Source: Dolomitihabitans soli (GTDB lineage Bacteria > Actinomycetota > Actinomycetes > Streptosporangiales > Streptosporangiaceae). From it: a stretch of DNA of 64,000 bases. The stretch is taken from NCBI RefSeq assembly GCF_022213955.1, contig NZ_JAKNTW010000011.1, forward strand, positions 284,958 to 348,957, read 5' to 3'. Both the position numbers and the translations under genes were made by a program. The notes under the pieces were generated by a model that was not told the DNA's origin, searched no databases, and saw nothing but the letters and a program-made list of their open reading frames with translations. Below, in pieces: positions 8,217 through 17,053 of this stretch (position 1 is the first letter of the stretch; the number at the start of each line of letters is the position of its first letter).

Positions 8217-9038
8217 TCAGGCAGGTGACGGCAGCTGGACGTCGACCACGACGGGGAAGTGATCCGAGGCGTCGGTGTTCAGCACGGTGGCCGAGGTCGC
8301 CCTGACGTCGGTCGAGGACATGATGTAGTCGATGCGCGTGCGCGGGTTGTCCGTGCTGTAGGTGAGACCGTCGCCCTGGCCGGCCGTGTCCCAGGCGTCG
8401 GCCAGGGACTCCTTGAGCGTGACCATCTCGGCGGAGTCCGGCAAGGCGTTGGTGTCGCCGGTGAAGATGATGGGGTCGCGCGACTCGGCGAGCAAGTCCC
8501 GGATAGCGGCCACCTGGGCGATGCGCTCGACCTGGGAATTGTGCTGGAGGTGCGTGGTGAGGACGCGGACGTCGACGCCGTGCACCTTGATCCGCGCCTC
8601 CAGCAAACCCCGCTGCTCCCCGCCTTCCGGCCGGGGGAGCAGCGTGTTCCGCGACTCGCGGATCTTGTAGCTGGACAGGATGGCGGTGCCGTACTGCTGC
8701 CTTTCCGCGCCGGGCTCGGGGGGATCGCGGTCGATGTTCGCGCCGAAGACGGCGTGCATGCCGAGCCGGGTGCCCAGCCACTTCGCCTGGTCCACGAAGT
8801 CGGAGCGCACGCTGTGGTGGCGGTCCACCTCCTGGAGGCCGATCACCTGGGCGCCGGAGTCCTGGATGACCTGCGCGATCCGTTCGAGGTCCAGCTTGCC
8901 GTCGTTGCCCACGCCATGGTGGATGTTGTACGTGGCGACGCGTAACTGCCGGACGCTGTCGGCGTGGGACGGGGTGGCGGCGAGGGACAGGACGGCGATG
9001 AGCACGACGATCAGGGCGCGGACGCGGGAGTGTGTCAC
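8217..9038 (-). CDS. secreted endonuclease/exonuclease/phosphatase-family protein
   Basis: 273 residues from GTG 9038, which overlaps the stop of the GH13 gene (GTGA) and has GGAG 5 nt upstream. Residues 1-27 are a Sec signal peptide (RALIVVLIAVLSLAATPSHA). The mature part is an EEP/DNase I-fold domain: Glu in LQEVDRH, His in THLQHN, Asp/Asn in TGDTNALP, and the final SDHFPV. The family hydrolyses phosphodiesters or phosphomonoesters (nucleic acid, sphingomyelin, inositol phosphates); the substrate cannot be told here. It is the last gene of the sugar operon, so release of phosphate or sugar from an external substrate is a reasonable guess. The longer open frame to 9914 is antisense-quality shadow. 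Confidence 0.85.
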   Translation of the reverse strand: MTHSRVRALIVVLIAVLSLAATPSHADSVRQLRVATYNIHHGVGNDGKLDLERIAQVIQDSGAQVIGLQEVDRHHSVRSDFVDQAKWLGTRLGMHAVFGANIDRDPPEPGAERQQYGTAILSSYKIRESRNTLLPRPEGGEQRGLLEARIKVHGVDVRVLTTHLQHNSQVERIAQVAAIRDLLAESRDPIIFTGDTNALPDSAEMVTLKESLADAWDTAGQGDGLTYSTDNPRTRIDYIMSSTDVRATSATVLNTDASDHFPVVVDVQLPSPA

Positions 9039-10612
9039 GGTTCTCCTTGATGTAGCCAGGCCGCCGTGTCGGGCGGGAGCAGGCCGTGGGCCAGGTCGCC
9101 GCTCAGCAGCAGCACCCGGGTGTGCGTGGGTAGTTCGATCGGCGCCCGCGACAGGTTGACCAAGCAGGTGAAGCCGGGGTCGCGGGTGAAGGCGAGCACG
9201 TCGGGCCCCGCGGGCAGCCACGTCATCGTGCCGTCGCCGAGAGCGGGCTCGTCTCCGCGGATCCGCAGTGCGGCCCGGTACAGCGACAACATCGAGTCCG
9301 GGTCGCGCTCCTGCGCCGCGACCGTGAGCGCGCGCCACTCCGGCGGCTGCGGCAGCCACGTACGTGCCGGGCCGAACCCGAACGGCCGGTCCGCCCCCTC
9401 CCAGGGAATCGGCACTCTGCACCCGTCGCGGCCGAGCTCCGCCCCGTTCGTACGGCGGGTCACGGGATCCTGTCGCAGCTCCGCCGGGATGTCGAGGACC
9501 TCCCACAGGCCGAGCTCGTCCCCCTGATAGAGGTAGACGCCGCCGGGCAGCGCCATGGTGAGCAGCGCGGCGGCCCTGCCCCGCCGGGTGCCCAGCGCGA
9601 GATCGGCGGGCTCGTCGCGGGTCCGCTGGGTGTATCCGGTGTCGCTCCGGCCGTAGCGGGTCACGTGCCGCGTGACGTCGTGGTTGGACAGCACCCAGGT
9701 CGGAGGCGCCCCTGTGGGCGCGTGCGAGGCGAGCGTGGAGTCGATGACGGCGCGCAGCCGGCCGGCCTCCCACGGGCTGCGCAGGAAGGGGAAGTTGAAC
9801 GCCGTGTGGAGTTCGTCGGGGCGCAGGTACCGGGCGAAGTGGGCGGGGTCGCTCACCCAGATCTCGCCGACGAACATCCGTTCGCCCGGGTAGGAGTCGA
9901 GCAGCTTGCGCCACGAGCGGTAGATCTCATGGACCTCCGGGCGGTCGGCGTGCGGCTGGTCCATCGGATCGGGGTCGGGACCGAGGTCGGGCAGGCCGTC
10001 CGCCTTCACCAGCCGGTCGGCCACGTCGATGCGGAAGCCGTCCACGCCGCGGTCGAGCCAGAACCGGAGGATCGACTCGAACTCCGCCCGCACGTCGGGG
10101 TGCTCCCAGTTGAGGTCGGGCTGGGACGAGTCGAACAGGTGGAGGTACCACTCGCCGTCGGGCACCTCAGTCCAGGCGGGTCCGCCGAAGCGCGACGGCC
10201 AGTCGTTGGGAGCGTCCCGGAAGTGGTAGCGCTCGCGTTCCGGCGACCCGGGTCCGCCGGCCAACGCTGCTCGAAACCACGGATGCCGGTCGGAGGTGTG
10301 GTTCGGGACGATGTCGACGATCACCCGCAGCCTGTGGTCGTGGGCCTCGGATATGAGGGCGTCAGCCTCCGCCAGCGTCCCGAAGAGCGGGTCGATATCG
10401 CGGTAGTCCGCGACGTCGTAGCCGGCGTCGGCCATCGGCGACACATACCAGGGGGTGAGCCAGAGCGCGTCCACCCCGAGCTCGCGCAGGTAGGGCAGGC
10501 GAGCGCGCAGCCCCGCGAGGTCGCCCACGCCGTCGCCGCTCCCGTCCGCGAAACTGCGCAGGTACACCTGGTAGATCGCGGCGCCCCGCCACCAGCTCAA
10601 GCCTCCCCCCAC
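9035..10612 (-). CDS. GH13 alpha-glucosidase (oligo-1,6-glucosidase type)
   Basis: 525 residues, cytoplasmic (no signal). GH13 motifs in order: DIVPNHTSDRHPW (~100), nucleophile Asp196 in GFRIDVAD, acid/base Glu250 in MFVGEIWV, and Asp312 in VLSNHDVTRH. Ends with the usual all-beta C domain. The family hydrolyses alpha-glucosidic bonds of short malto-, isomalto- or related oligosaccharides. It overlaps the upstream oxidoreductase by 16 bp and the downstream EEP gene by 4 bp, so it belongs to the transport operon. This suggests that the imported sugar contains, or is accompanied by, alpha-linked glucose, which sits oddly with the NagA/ROK genes at the other end of the locus. Confidence 0.92.
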   Translation of the reverse strand: MGGGLSWWRGAAIYQVYLRSFADGSGDGVGDLAGLRARLPYLRELGVDALWLTPWYVSPMADAGYDVADYRDIDPLFGTLAEADALISEAHDHRLRVIVDIVPNHTSDRHPWFRAALAGGPGSPERERYHFRDAPNDWPSRFGGPAWTEVPDGEWYLHLFDSSQPDLNWEHPDVRAEFESILRFWLDRGVDGFRIDVADRLVKADGLPDLGPDPDPMDQPHADRPEVHEIYRSWRKLLDSYPGERMFVGEIWVSDPAHFARYLRPDELHTAFNFPFLRSPWEAGRLRAVIDSTLASHAPTGAPPTWVLSNHDVTRHVTRYGRSDTGYTQRTRDEPADLALGTRRGRAAALLTMALPGGVYLYQGDELGLWEVLDIPAELRQDPVTRRTNGAELGRDGCRVPIPWEGADRPFGFGPARTWLPQPPEWRALTVAAQERDPDSMLSLYRAALRIRGDEPALGDGTMTWLPAGPDVLAFTRDPGFTCLVNLSRAPIELPTHTRVLLLSGDLAHGLLPPDTAAWLHQGEP

Positions 10613-11937
10613 AGCACCGTGCGGCCTTCCAACCGCGATCTCTCGGCCGCGAAAGCCATCCGGTGGCTGTCGAGGGACGCCTCAAGAGAGGTCGCCGGAG
10701 CGCCGCCGCCGGTCAGCGAGGAGACGAAGGCGTCCATGAGCCCGTCGTCGCCGCCCGAATGGCCGCGATGATCCTTCGTCTCGCCCTCGGCCGGACCGGC
10801 GAGCAGCTCGATCGCCTGGTGCCGCAGGGGGCCTCGCCTGCCTCGTACGACGTCTCTGGCGTGGGGCAGTTCGGGCAGGACCGCGGTGAGGGAGAAGAGG
10901 TCGATCTTCACCGACCCCGACCGAACATGCCCCGCGATCTCCCCGCCGGTCCCCGTCAGCCGCACCGTCCGGGTGTTCTGCCCGGTGAAGGCCGAGGTCG
11001 ACAGCGTCGCGGTGAGACCGCCGGGAAAGGACATCACGGTCTGCTGGTGGTCGACGACGTTGTTGCCGCCCGCGAACACGCATCGGCCGTACGGCCCGTG
11101 TTCGAGGGCTCGCAGCCGTCCCTCCGGCGAGGTGTCGGCGCCCAGCAGCGCCACCGGGGAGCCGTGCACGTCGCGCAGCGCGTCCACGTAGTAGCGGGGG
11201 GCGTAGAACGGGCAGTCGTCCGCGTGCGGGCAGCCGTCCAGGCATCGCTCAGGAGCGCCGGGCGGCGCGTTCTCCGGACGGAAGTAGGTCAGCTCGCCCA
11301 CGCTGGACACGCTCACCGGAGGAGAACCGGCGAACCAGCGGATCACATCGAGGTCGTGACAGGTCTTGGCGAGCACCATCGGGCTTGACGTCGAGGAGTT
11401 TCGCCAGTTGCCGCGCACGTAGGAGTGCGCGAAGTGCCAGAAACCGATGTTCTCCTCGATGCGCATGGTGACCAGGCGTCCGATCGCGCCGCCCGCCACC
11501 AGCTGGTGCAGGGTCTGCCAGAACGGCTGGTAGCGCATGACGTGGCCGACGGAGATGCGCGCGTTCAGGCGGCTGCCGCCGTCGGCGAGTTGCTCCAGCT
11601 CCGCCGGCGTCGACGAGACGGGCTTCTCCACGAGCACGGCCAGGCCGCGGCGGGCCGCCTCCAGCGTCGGCGCGACATGGTCACGGTCGGGCAGAGCGAC
11701 GATCACCCCGTCCAGGTCCAGGTGCTCAGCGTCGGCCAGCAACGGCTTCCAGTCGTGGTAGCGGCGCTCGTCCGGAACCCCCGCCGTGGCCGCGAGGCCG
11801 TCCCGGCGATCCGGGATCGGGTCGGCCACGGCCGCGATCTGCGCCCGCTCGGGATGCTGGACGATCCATTGCCCGTAGGAATCCCTCCCGCGGCTCCCGG
11901 CGCCGAGGACGCCCAGCCGAACCGGCATGTCTTTCAT
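10597..11937 (-). CDS. Gfo/Idh/MocA-family oxidoreductase
   Basis: 446 residues. Rossmann motif RLGVLGAGSRGRDSYG at the N-terminus and the family signature EKPVSS near residue 105; the C-terminal half is the alpha/beta substrate domain. Contains a Cys-rich insertion (~RCLDGCPHADDCPFY) that could bind a metal; this occurs in some family members of unknown function. Such enzymes oxidise or reduce sugar carbons with NAD(P). Start ATG 11937 overlaps the permease stop (ATGA) with GAAAGG upstream; ATG 11928 is an alternative. Part of the sugar operon. Confidence 0.88.
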   Translation of the reverse strand: MKDMPVRLGVLGAGSRGRDSYGQWIVQHPERAQIAAVADPIPDRRDGLAATAGVPDERRYHDWKPLLADAEHLDLDGVIVALPDRDHVAPTLEAARRGLAVLVEKPVSSTPAELEQLADGGSRLNARISVGHVMRYQPFWQTLHQLVAGGAIGRLVTMRIEENIGFWHFAHSYVRGNWRNSSTSSPMVLAKTCHDLDVIRWFAGSPPVSVSSVGELTYFRPENAPPGAPERCLDGCPHADDCPFYAPRYYVDALRDVHGSPVALLGADTSPEGRLRALEHGPYGRCVFAGGNNVVDHQQTVMSFPGGLTATLSTSAFTGQNTRTVRLTGTGGEIAGHVRSGSVKIDLFSLTAVLPELPHARDVVRGRRGPLRHQAIELLAGPAEGETKDHRGHSGGDDGLMDAFVSSLTGGGAPATSLEASLDSHRMAFAAERSRLEGRTVLWGEA

Positions 11938-12773
11938 CCTTTCTCCGCTCCGGCAGTGAGCCCGGAGATCAACAACCGCTGCGCCAGGAAGAACCCCGCG
12001 ACCACCGGGATGGTGACCGCGATGGACCCGGCCATCAGCACGGTGGCCGGCACCGAGAACTCGGTGAGCTGCGAGATGCCCAGCGCCACCGTCCAGCGCG
12101 GCCGGTCGTGCACGAGGAACAGCAGCGCGAACAGGTACTCGTTCCAGGCGATCATGAAGACGTACAGGGACGTGGCGGCGATGCCCGGCAACGCCATCGG
12201 CAGCACGACCCTGCGGATGAGAGCCAGCCGCCCGCAACCGTCGATCATCGCCGCCTCCTCCACGCTCGCGGGCACGGCGATGAAGTAGTTGCGGAGCATG
12301 TAGAGCGCGACCGGCACTGTCTGGGCGATGTAGACCAGCACCAGCCCGATCAGGGTGCCGGTCAGCCCCACCCGGCTGAGCAGCACGAACAACGGAACGG
12401 CCAGGACGATGCCGGGGAGCATGTAGACGCCCAGGAAGAGGACGTTGACGGAGCGGCGCCCGAAGAAGTCCAGCCGGACGGCCGCGTACCCGCCGAGCAC
12501 GCTGAACAGGACGGCCAGGACCACGGTCGCCAGAGCGACCTGCAGCGAGTTGAGCATGAAGCCGCCCAGTCCGTACTCGCCCATCGCGATGGGGTAGGCC
12601 TCCAGCGTCACCTCCTCGGCCGAGGGGATCAGCGACAGCGGCGCCGCGGCGACCGACGCGAACGGCCGCAGCGACAGCAGGAAGCCGTAGACCGGCGGGC
12701 CCGCGCACACGATGACCGTCAAGGTGATGACCAGCCATTTGAGCACCCCGAGGATGCGATCTCCGCCGTTCAT
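11934..12773 (-). CDS. ABC transporter permease, MalG/carbohydrate type
   Basis: 279 residues, six predicted membrane helices. The EAA loop that contacts the ATPase reads EEAAMIDGCGRLALIRRVVL followed by PMALPG. It is the second permease of a CUT1-type sugar importer with the genes at 12841 and 13794. Its start ATG overlaps the stop of the 24-codon micro-ORF (ATGA), and GGAGG lies inside the micro-ORF end. No ATP-binding subunit gene is in the operon; in actinomycetes a shared MsiK-type ATPase usually serves such importers. Confidence 0.92.
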   Translation of the reverse strand: MNGGDRILGVLKWLVITLTVIVCAGPPVYGFLLSLRPFASVAAAPLSLIPSAEEVTLEAYPIAMGEYGLGGFMLNSLQVALATVVLAVLFSVLGGYAAVRLDFFGRRSVNVLFLGVYMLPGIVLAVPLFVLLSRVGLTGTLIGLVLVYIAQTVPVALYMLRNYFIAVPASVEEAAMIDGCGRLALIRRVVLPMALPGIAATSLYVFMIAWNEYLFALLFLVHDRPRWTVALGISQLTEFSVPATVLMAGSIAVTIPVVAGFFLAQRLLISGLTAGAEKG

Positions 12774-12844
12774 GCCGCCTCCTTCGTCGGCAGCATGAAC
12801 GGCAGCCGGCTGTGTTTGCCCGGTCGCTCGCTGCGCTCGCTCAT
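12770..12844 (-). CDS. 24-codon micro-ORF between the two permease genes
   Basis: Start ATG 12844 overlaps the stop of the upstream permease (ATGA) and is preceded by GGAGG at 8 nt; its own stop overlaps the start of the next permease (ATGA). The product MSERSERPGKHSRLPFMLPT plus KEAA has no recognised domain. The 5' part (GAGCGAGCGCAGCGAGCGA) is a GC-rich inverted-repeat-like sequence of a kind that recurs in actinomycete genomes, so the frame may have arisen by repeat insertion while keeping coupling intact. Translation is likely from the layout; a function of the peptide itself is not shown. Confidence 0.5.
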   Translation of the reverse strand: MSERSERPGKHSRLPFMLPTKEAA

Positions 12845-13797
12845 GTCCGCTCCCTCCTGATCATCCAGGCGTACACGAACAGCAACACCAGAAGCATGGC
12901 GGTCATCAGGAGCCCGGTGGCCGAGGCCGTGCCGATGTTGGCCCGGGTGACCAGCTCCTCGTACACCCGTACGGCCAGCACTTCGGTGCCGCCCGCTCCT
13001 CCGGTGAGCAGGTAGATGTCGTTGAAGTTCTGGAAGGACCAAATGAACCGCAGCACGATCAGCAGGGCGATCACGCCGCGCAGTTGCGGCAGGACGATGT
13101 GGAAGAACGCCTTGACCTTGCCCGCGCCGTCGATCGCCGCCGCCTCCTCCAGCTCCATCGGCGTGACCTGCAGTCGCGCGGTGATGAAGAGGAAGGCCAG
13201 CGGGAACGTCTTCCACACCTCGAAGGCGATCACGGTCACCAGCGCGACCGGGATCGGGATCCCGCCGAGCTCCTGGCTGCGGGTGGTGAGGAAGGCGATC
13301 GGGTCCTCCCAGCCGATCAGCTGCCTGCCGACGGCGTTGACCAGGCCGTACTCGGTGTTGAGCAGGGTCTTCCAGATGGTGGTGGCCGCCACCACCGGCA
13401 GCACGTACGGGATCAGGACCAGGGCCCTGACCAGCCCACGACCACGGAACGGCCGACGCAGCGCCATCGCCACCACCAGACCGGCCGTGATCGCCCCCGC
13501 GGTGGTGCAGGCCGCGTACGCGAGCGTGGTGCCCAGCGCGGACCAGAACCTGTTGCTCCCCAAGGCCGACTGGAAGTTGGCCAGGGTCAGCGTGAGCCGG
13601 TCGAGCGACAGCCGGGGGATGTCCACGAGCCGGACATCGGCGAACGCCAGCACCAGGACGGCCAGGAAGGGCAGCACGACGAAGACCAGCACGACGAGCA
13701 TGGTCGGGCTGACCAGCAACCTGCCGTGCAGGTCATCCCGCTGAGACCGGCTGAGCCTGCGGCCCCAGCGGGTGAACACAAGCCGTTTCGAGGTCAT
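12841..13797 (-). CDS. ABC transporter permease, MalF/carbohydrate type
   Basis: 318 residues, six predicted helices after a cytoplasmic N-terminus (~residues 1-30). EAA loop: LEEAAAIDGAGKVKAFFHIV. First permease of the CUT1-type importer. ATG 13797 overlaps the stop of the solute-binding gene (ATGA). Confidence 0.92.
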   Translation of the reverse strand: MTSKRLVFTRWGRRLSRSQRDDLHGRLLVSPTMLVVLVFVVLPFLAVLVLAFADVRLVDIPRLSLDRLTLTLANFQSALGSNRFWSALGTTLAYAACTTAGAITAGLVVAMALRRPFRGRGLVRALVLIPYVLPVVAATTIWKTLLNTEYGLVNAVGRQLIGWEDPIAFLTTRSQELGGIPIPVALVTVIAFEVWKTFPLAFLFITARLQVTPMELEEAAAIDGAGKVKAFFHIVLPQLRGVIALLIVLRFIWSFQNFNDIYLLTGGAGGTEVLAVRVYEELVTRANIGTASATGLLMTAMLLVLLFVYAWMIRRERT

Positions 13798-15158
13798 TCA
13801 CCCAGGTCCTGCTTGACGGAGGCCACCTCTGCCGCCATCTTCTTCGCGACGTCGGCCGGCGACGTCCCGCTGAACAGGGGCCCGAGCTCCTTCGACAGGG
13901 TGCCCTGGGAGAACACCACGCCGGCCAGGGTGGCGTCGTCGGTGCCCCATCCCCAGCGGCCGAACGACGCGGCGCCCTTCGCGAGTTGGTCCACGACGTC
14001 CCCGCCGTAGACCGCCTTGATCGATTTCTTCGTGGCCGGGTCGTTGCCGACCGGGAGGTCGGCCCACGCGTCGAGGTACTCGGTGGACCCCTTCGCCGAC
14101 CCCGGCCGCATCGGGATCCGGCCTTCGGCGGCCGTCGACAACATCTCCACGTATCCCTCGGACATGACGAATGAGACGAACTTCTTGGCGTTCTCCACCG
14201 ACGCGCCTCGGGGGATGGCGTAGTTGGACGTCTGGCCGTACTGCGGAGCCGTGCCGAGAGCCGTCACGAAACCGGTATTCTCCGCCAGGTATGTCGGGTC
14301 CTTCTTGCATTCCTCGCACGTGACCGGGTTGTCCTTGTCCAGGCCGGCGACCTCGTCCACGATGTGCGAGGAGAACAGGAGCATCGCCGCGTCTCCGGCG
14401 AGGTAGGTGGCTCGTGCGGCGGCGACGTCGAGCTCCCCGGCGCCCGCTGCGGCGCCGAGCTTCTGGACGGCGTCCAGGCCGGTGACGCATTCCGGCGAGT
14501 CGATGGCGAGGGTGCCGTTCGTCACGAGCTGGCAGCCGGTGGCCTGCAGCAGCGACTCCAGGCCCTCGCCGGTGTAGCCGTCGCCTGGCTGGGTGCCCAT
14601 CGCGATGCCCCGCACACCGTCCTTCGCCAGTTTCTGCGCCGCGGTGACGATGTCCTCGACCGACTCGGGGGCTTCCAGGCCAGCGCTCTTGAACAGGTCC
14701 TTGCGGTAGGAGATCAAATGCCCCCAGCCGTCGCTGGGCACAGCGCCGAGCTTTCCGCCGACCGTGGCCATCCGGATGGCGCTCTCGGTGAAGGTGTCGG
14801 CTCCCAACTCATCGACGATCTGCTGCGGCGCCTCGGTGTCCATGAGGCCCTGAGCGTTCCAGGTCGCGATCAGGTTGGGGCTGTAAAGGATCACGTCGGG
14901 CAATTTGCCGGAGGCGGCGCCGGTCACCAGGCTCTGGCTGGCCTGTTTGGACTCGAGCGGCACGACCTCGACTTTGATGCCGGTCTTACTGGTGAACTTC
15001 GCCGCGACGGACTGCTGGACGGCCAGCCGGTCCGGTGTGGTGTGCGGCGTCCAGAAGGTGAGGGTCGCCGGGGCGGACGAATCCTGAGGTTCCGTGCCGC
15101 CACAGGCTCCCGTTAGCAGTAGAGCCGTCGTCGCCACGCCTAAGGTGACTTTCCTCAT
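13794..15158 (-). CDS. extracellular sugar-binding lipoprotein of ABC importer
   Basis: 454 residues. Lipoprotein signal peptide with lipobox LLTGAC (Cys19), then a type-1 extracellular solute-binding domain (TLTFWTPHTTPDRLAVQQ at the start of the mature protein). It should be anchored outside the membrane and deliver an oligosaccharide to the two permeases. Four cysteines near residues 206-218 and 280-295 (ATGCQL, SPECVT, VTCEECKK) may form disulfides. Overlaps gntR at its start (ATGA) and the permease at its end. Confidence 0.92.
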   Translation of the reverse strand: MRKVTLGVATTALLLTGACGGTEPQDSSAPATLTFWTPHTTPDRLAVQQSVAAKFTSKTGIKVEVVPLESKQASQSLVTGAASGKLPDVILYSPNLIATWNAQGLMDTEAPQQIVDELGADTFTESAIRMATVGGKLGAVPSDGWGHLISYRKDLFKSAGLEAPESVEDIVTAAQKLAKDGVRGIAMGTQPGDGYTGEGLESLLQATGCQLVTNGTLAIDSPECVTGLDAVQKLGAAAGAGELDVAAARATYLAGDAAMLLFSSHIVDEVAGLDKDNPVTCEECKKDPTYLAENTGFVTALGTAPQYGQTSNYAIPRGASVENAKKFVSFVMSEGYVEMLSTAAEGRIPMRPGSAKGSTEYLDAWADLPVGNDPATKKSIKAVYGGDVVDQLAKGAASFGRWGWGTDDATLAGVVFSQGTLSKELGPLFSGTSPADVAKKMAAEVASVKQDLGE

Positions 15159-15877
15159 AGGTTCGTCTCCCGCAGATAGGTCACGCTGGAAAACTCGTAC
15201 CGGTCACCGCGGTACAGCGCGTACACCTGCTCGACCCGGCGACCGGTCTGGTCGTAGCCGATGTGGGGTACGTAGAGGGCCGCGGTGCCCTCCTTGACGC
15301 CGAGGAGCTCGGCCTGTTCCGTATCCACGTTGACAGCGGTGATCGTGCGCTCGTGCCGGGTTATCCGGATGTCGTAGCGATCGGCGAGCAACTGGTGGAG
15401 CGAGCCGGTGAGGTCCTCGTCGATCAGTCCGGGGACGAAGGCGGCGGGCAGACACACCCGCTCGTAGCTGAGCGGGGTGTCGTCCGCGGTCCGCACCCTG
15501 CCGATCTGGTAAACGGCGTCGCCGGGCTTGATCCCGAGGGTGGCGGCGAGCCGCGCGTCGGCGTCGAAGGCGGTCCGCTCGATCACCCGGGATCCCGGCT
15601 GCCATCCGCGCTTCTGCGCGTCTTGGGTGAATGACGACAGGGTCGGGCCCTTGGACACCTGCGGAGGAATCACCATGTAGCTGGCCCCGGGCGCCGAGCG
15701 GGTCAGCCCGTCGGCCTCCAGCAGCTTCAACGCGGCGCGAACGGTCATGCGGGCGACGCCGAACTCTTCGGCGAGCCGGCGCTCCGAGGGAAGCACGGTG
15801 GCGGGCCCGGGAACGGCGATGAACCTCGCCTCGATCAGGGTTCTGACCATCTGAGCCTTGTTCGCCGTACGCGCCAC
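15155..15877 (-). CDS. GntR/HutC-family repressor of the sugar operon
   Basis: 240 residues: GntR winged helix at ~residues 10-75 (PSERRLAEEFGVARMTVRAA) and a UTRA ligand-binding domain to the end (..PLSYERVCLPAAFVPGL..). This architecture is that of DasR/NagR-type regulators that sense phosphorylated aminosugars or other sugars. GTG 15877 has AAGGGA 5 nt upstream. It is the first gene after the promoter at 15902-15938 and overlaps the solute-binding gene, so it is autoregulated if the overlapping palindrome is its operator. Confidence 0.9.
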   Translation of the reverse strand: MARTANKAQMVRTLIEARFIAVPGPATVLPSERRLAEEFGVARMTVRAALKLLEADGLTRSAPGASYMVIPPQVSKGPTLSSFTQDAQKRGWQPGSRVIERTAFDADARLAATLGIKPGDAVYQIGRVRTADDTPLSYERVCLPAAFVPGLIDEDLTGSLHQLLADRYDIRITRHERTITAVNVDTEQAELLGVKEGTAALYVPHIGYDQTGRRVEQVYALYRGDRYEFSSVTYLRETNL

Positions 15878-15901
15878 AGAATCCCTTTCCCTCAGCTTAA
15901 G

Positions 15902-15938
15902 TAGACCATTGGTATACTAAAGGTCATGGCCGAGTCAA
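15902..15938 (-). promoter_or_regulatory. predicted gntR-operon promoter with overlapping operator
   Basis: On the minus strand TTGACT (15938-15933) and TATACC (15916-15911) are 16 bp apart, a plausible -35/-10 pair in the 57-bp nagA-gntR gap; the -35 overlaps the nagA stop. The -10 lies in TAGACCATTGGTATACTA (15902-15919), whose core ACCATTGGT is an odd-centred palindrome of the GntR/HutC kind (related to the ACTGGTCTAGACCACT class). Binding there would block RNA polymerase. Prediction from sequence only. Confidence 0.5.
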
Positions 15939-17053
15939 TGGGCCAGCACCTCGCGTACCTCGAAGTCGTCGGTCATGACCACGAACTCCGCGGCGCGGCC
16001 CGCTTCGATGCGGCCGCAGTCCAGGCCGAGCAGCCGGGCGGGCACGGCTGAGGCCGCGGCCGAGACGACGGTCACCGGCAGCCCGACCTCGCGTACGGCC
16101 CGCCGTACCGCCTGCGCCATGGTGAGCGTGCTGCCGGCCAGCGATCCGCTGCCGACCAGCTCCGCGCGCCCCGCGCTCACCTGCACCTGCCGGGCGCCGC
16201 GCGCGTACCGGCCGTCGCCCATGCCGGCCCCGGCCGACGCGTCGGTGATGAGGGCGACGCGATCGGGCGCCTGGCGCACGATGAGCCTGACGATGGGATC
16301 GGCCAGATGGATGCCGTCGTTGATGACCTCGAGGACGACATCCGGCGACTCGCAGGCCGCGAGGAACGGCCCGGGCTCGCGGTGATGCAGCCCGCGCATG
16401 CCGTTGAAGGTGTGGGTGAGCACCCGCGCGCCGGCCTCGAAGGCCGCGCGGCACGTGGCGTAGTCGCCGTCGGTGTGGCCCACGGCGGCGACGACGTCGC
16501 ACGCCACCAGCTCTCTGACCAGATCCAGGCCACCGGGAAGCTCGGGGGCGACCGTGACCATGCGGATGCCGCCCCGTCCGGCCTCCAGGAGTTTGCGCAG
16601 CTCCGCCGTCGCCGGCGCGCGCAGATGATCAGGATCATGGGCCCCGCAACGCAGGTGGGACAGGAACGGCCCTTCGAGATGGGCCCCGGCCACACCGGGC
16701 TCGCGCGCCATCAGGTCGGCCACCCAACCGGCGGCCCGGGCCATCTGTTCCACGGGAGAGGACACCAGGCTGATCAGGGTCCGGGTGGTTCCGTGTAAGC
16801 GGTGGAAGGCCACGGTGGCCGCCAGGTCGGCCGGTGAGTCGATCGCCGACACACCGCCTCCTCCGTGAGCGTGGATGTCCACGAACCCGGGCAGGAGCCA
16901 GCCACCGCCGAGATCACGGATCGGGGTGCCATCGCGCGGCGGCGCCCCGGCCCCGACGCCGGCGATGCGCCCGCCCCTGATCTGGACCCAGCCTGGTTCG
17001 AGTACGTCCGAGGGGGTCACCACGCGGGCGCCGGCGAGAATCTGATCGGTCAT
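15935..17053 (-). CDS. nagA: N-acetylglucosamine-6-phosphate deacetylase
   Basis: 372 residues, amidohydrolase fold. Motifs: metal-binding FVDIHAHGGGG (~60), HLEGPFL (~130), GHTDG (~198), THTFNGM (~220), INDGIHL (~250) and catalytic Asp in ALITDASAGAG (~275). It removes the acetyl group from GlcNAc-6-P to give GlcN-6-P and acetate in the cytoplasm. Start ATG 17053 overlaps the end of the ROK kinase (ATGA), so kinase and deacetylase are made together. No nagB deaminase is in the window. Confidence 0.93.
   Translation of the reverse strand: MTDQILAGARVVTPSDVLEPGWVQIRGGRIAGVGAGAPPRDGTPIRDLGGGWLLPGFVDIHAHGGGGVSAIDSPADLAATVAFHRLHGTTRTLISLVSSPVEQMARAAGWVADLMAREPGVAGAHLEGPFLSHLRCGAHDPDHLRAPATAELRKLLEAGRGGIRMVTVAPELPGGLDLVRELVACDVVAAVGHTDGDYATCRAAFEAGARVLTHTFNGMRGLHHREPGPFLAACESPDVVLEVINDGIHLADPIVRLIVRQAPDRVALITDASAGAGMGDGRYARGARQVQVSAGRAELVGSGSLAGSTLTMAQAVRRAVREVGLPVTVVSAAASAVPARLLGLDCGRIEAGRAAEFVVMTDDFEVREVLAH

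Noticed and set aside
8217..9914. A 565-codon frame as one large protein
   Set aside because: Only the last 273 residues (EEP protein) have homology and an SD; the upstream part is in the wrong frame of the GH13 gene.
10597..12738. A 713-codon fusion reading through to the oxidoreductase
   Set aside because: The first ~267 codons are a shadow of the MalG-type permease gene; the oxidoreductase has its own coupled ATG at 11937.
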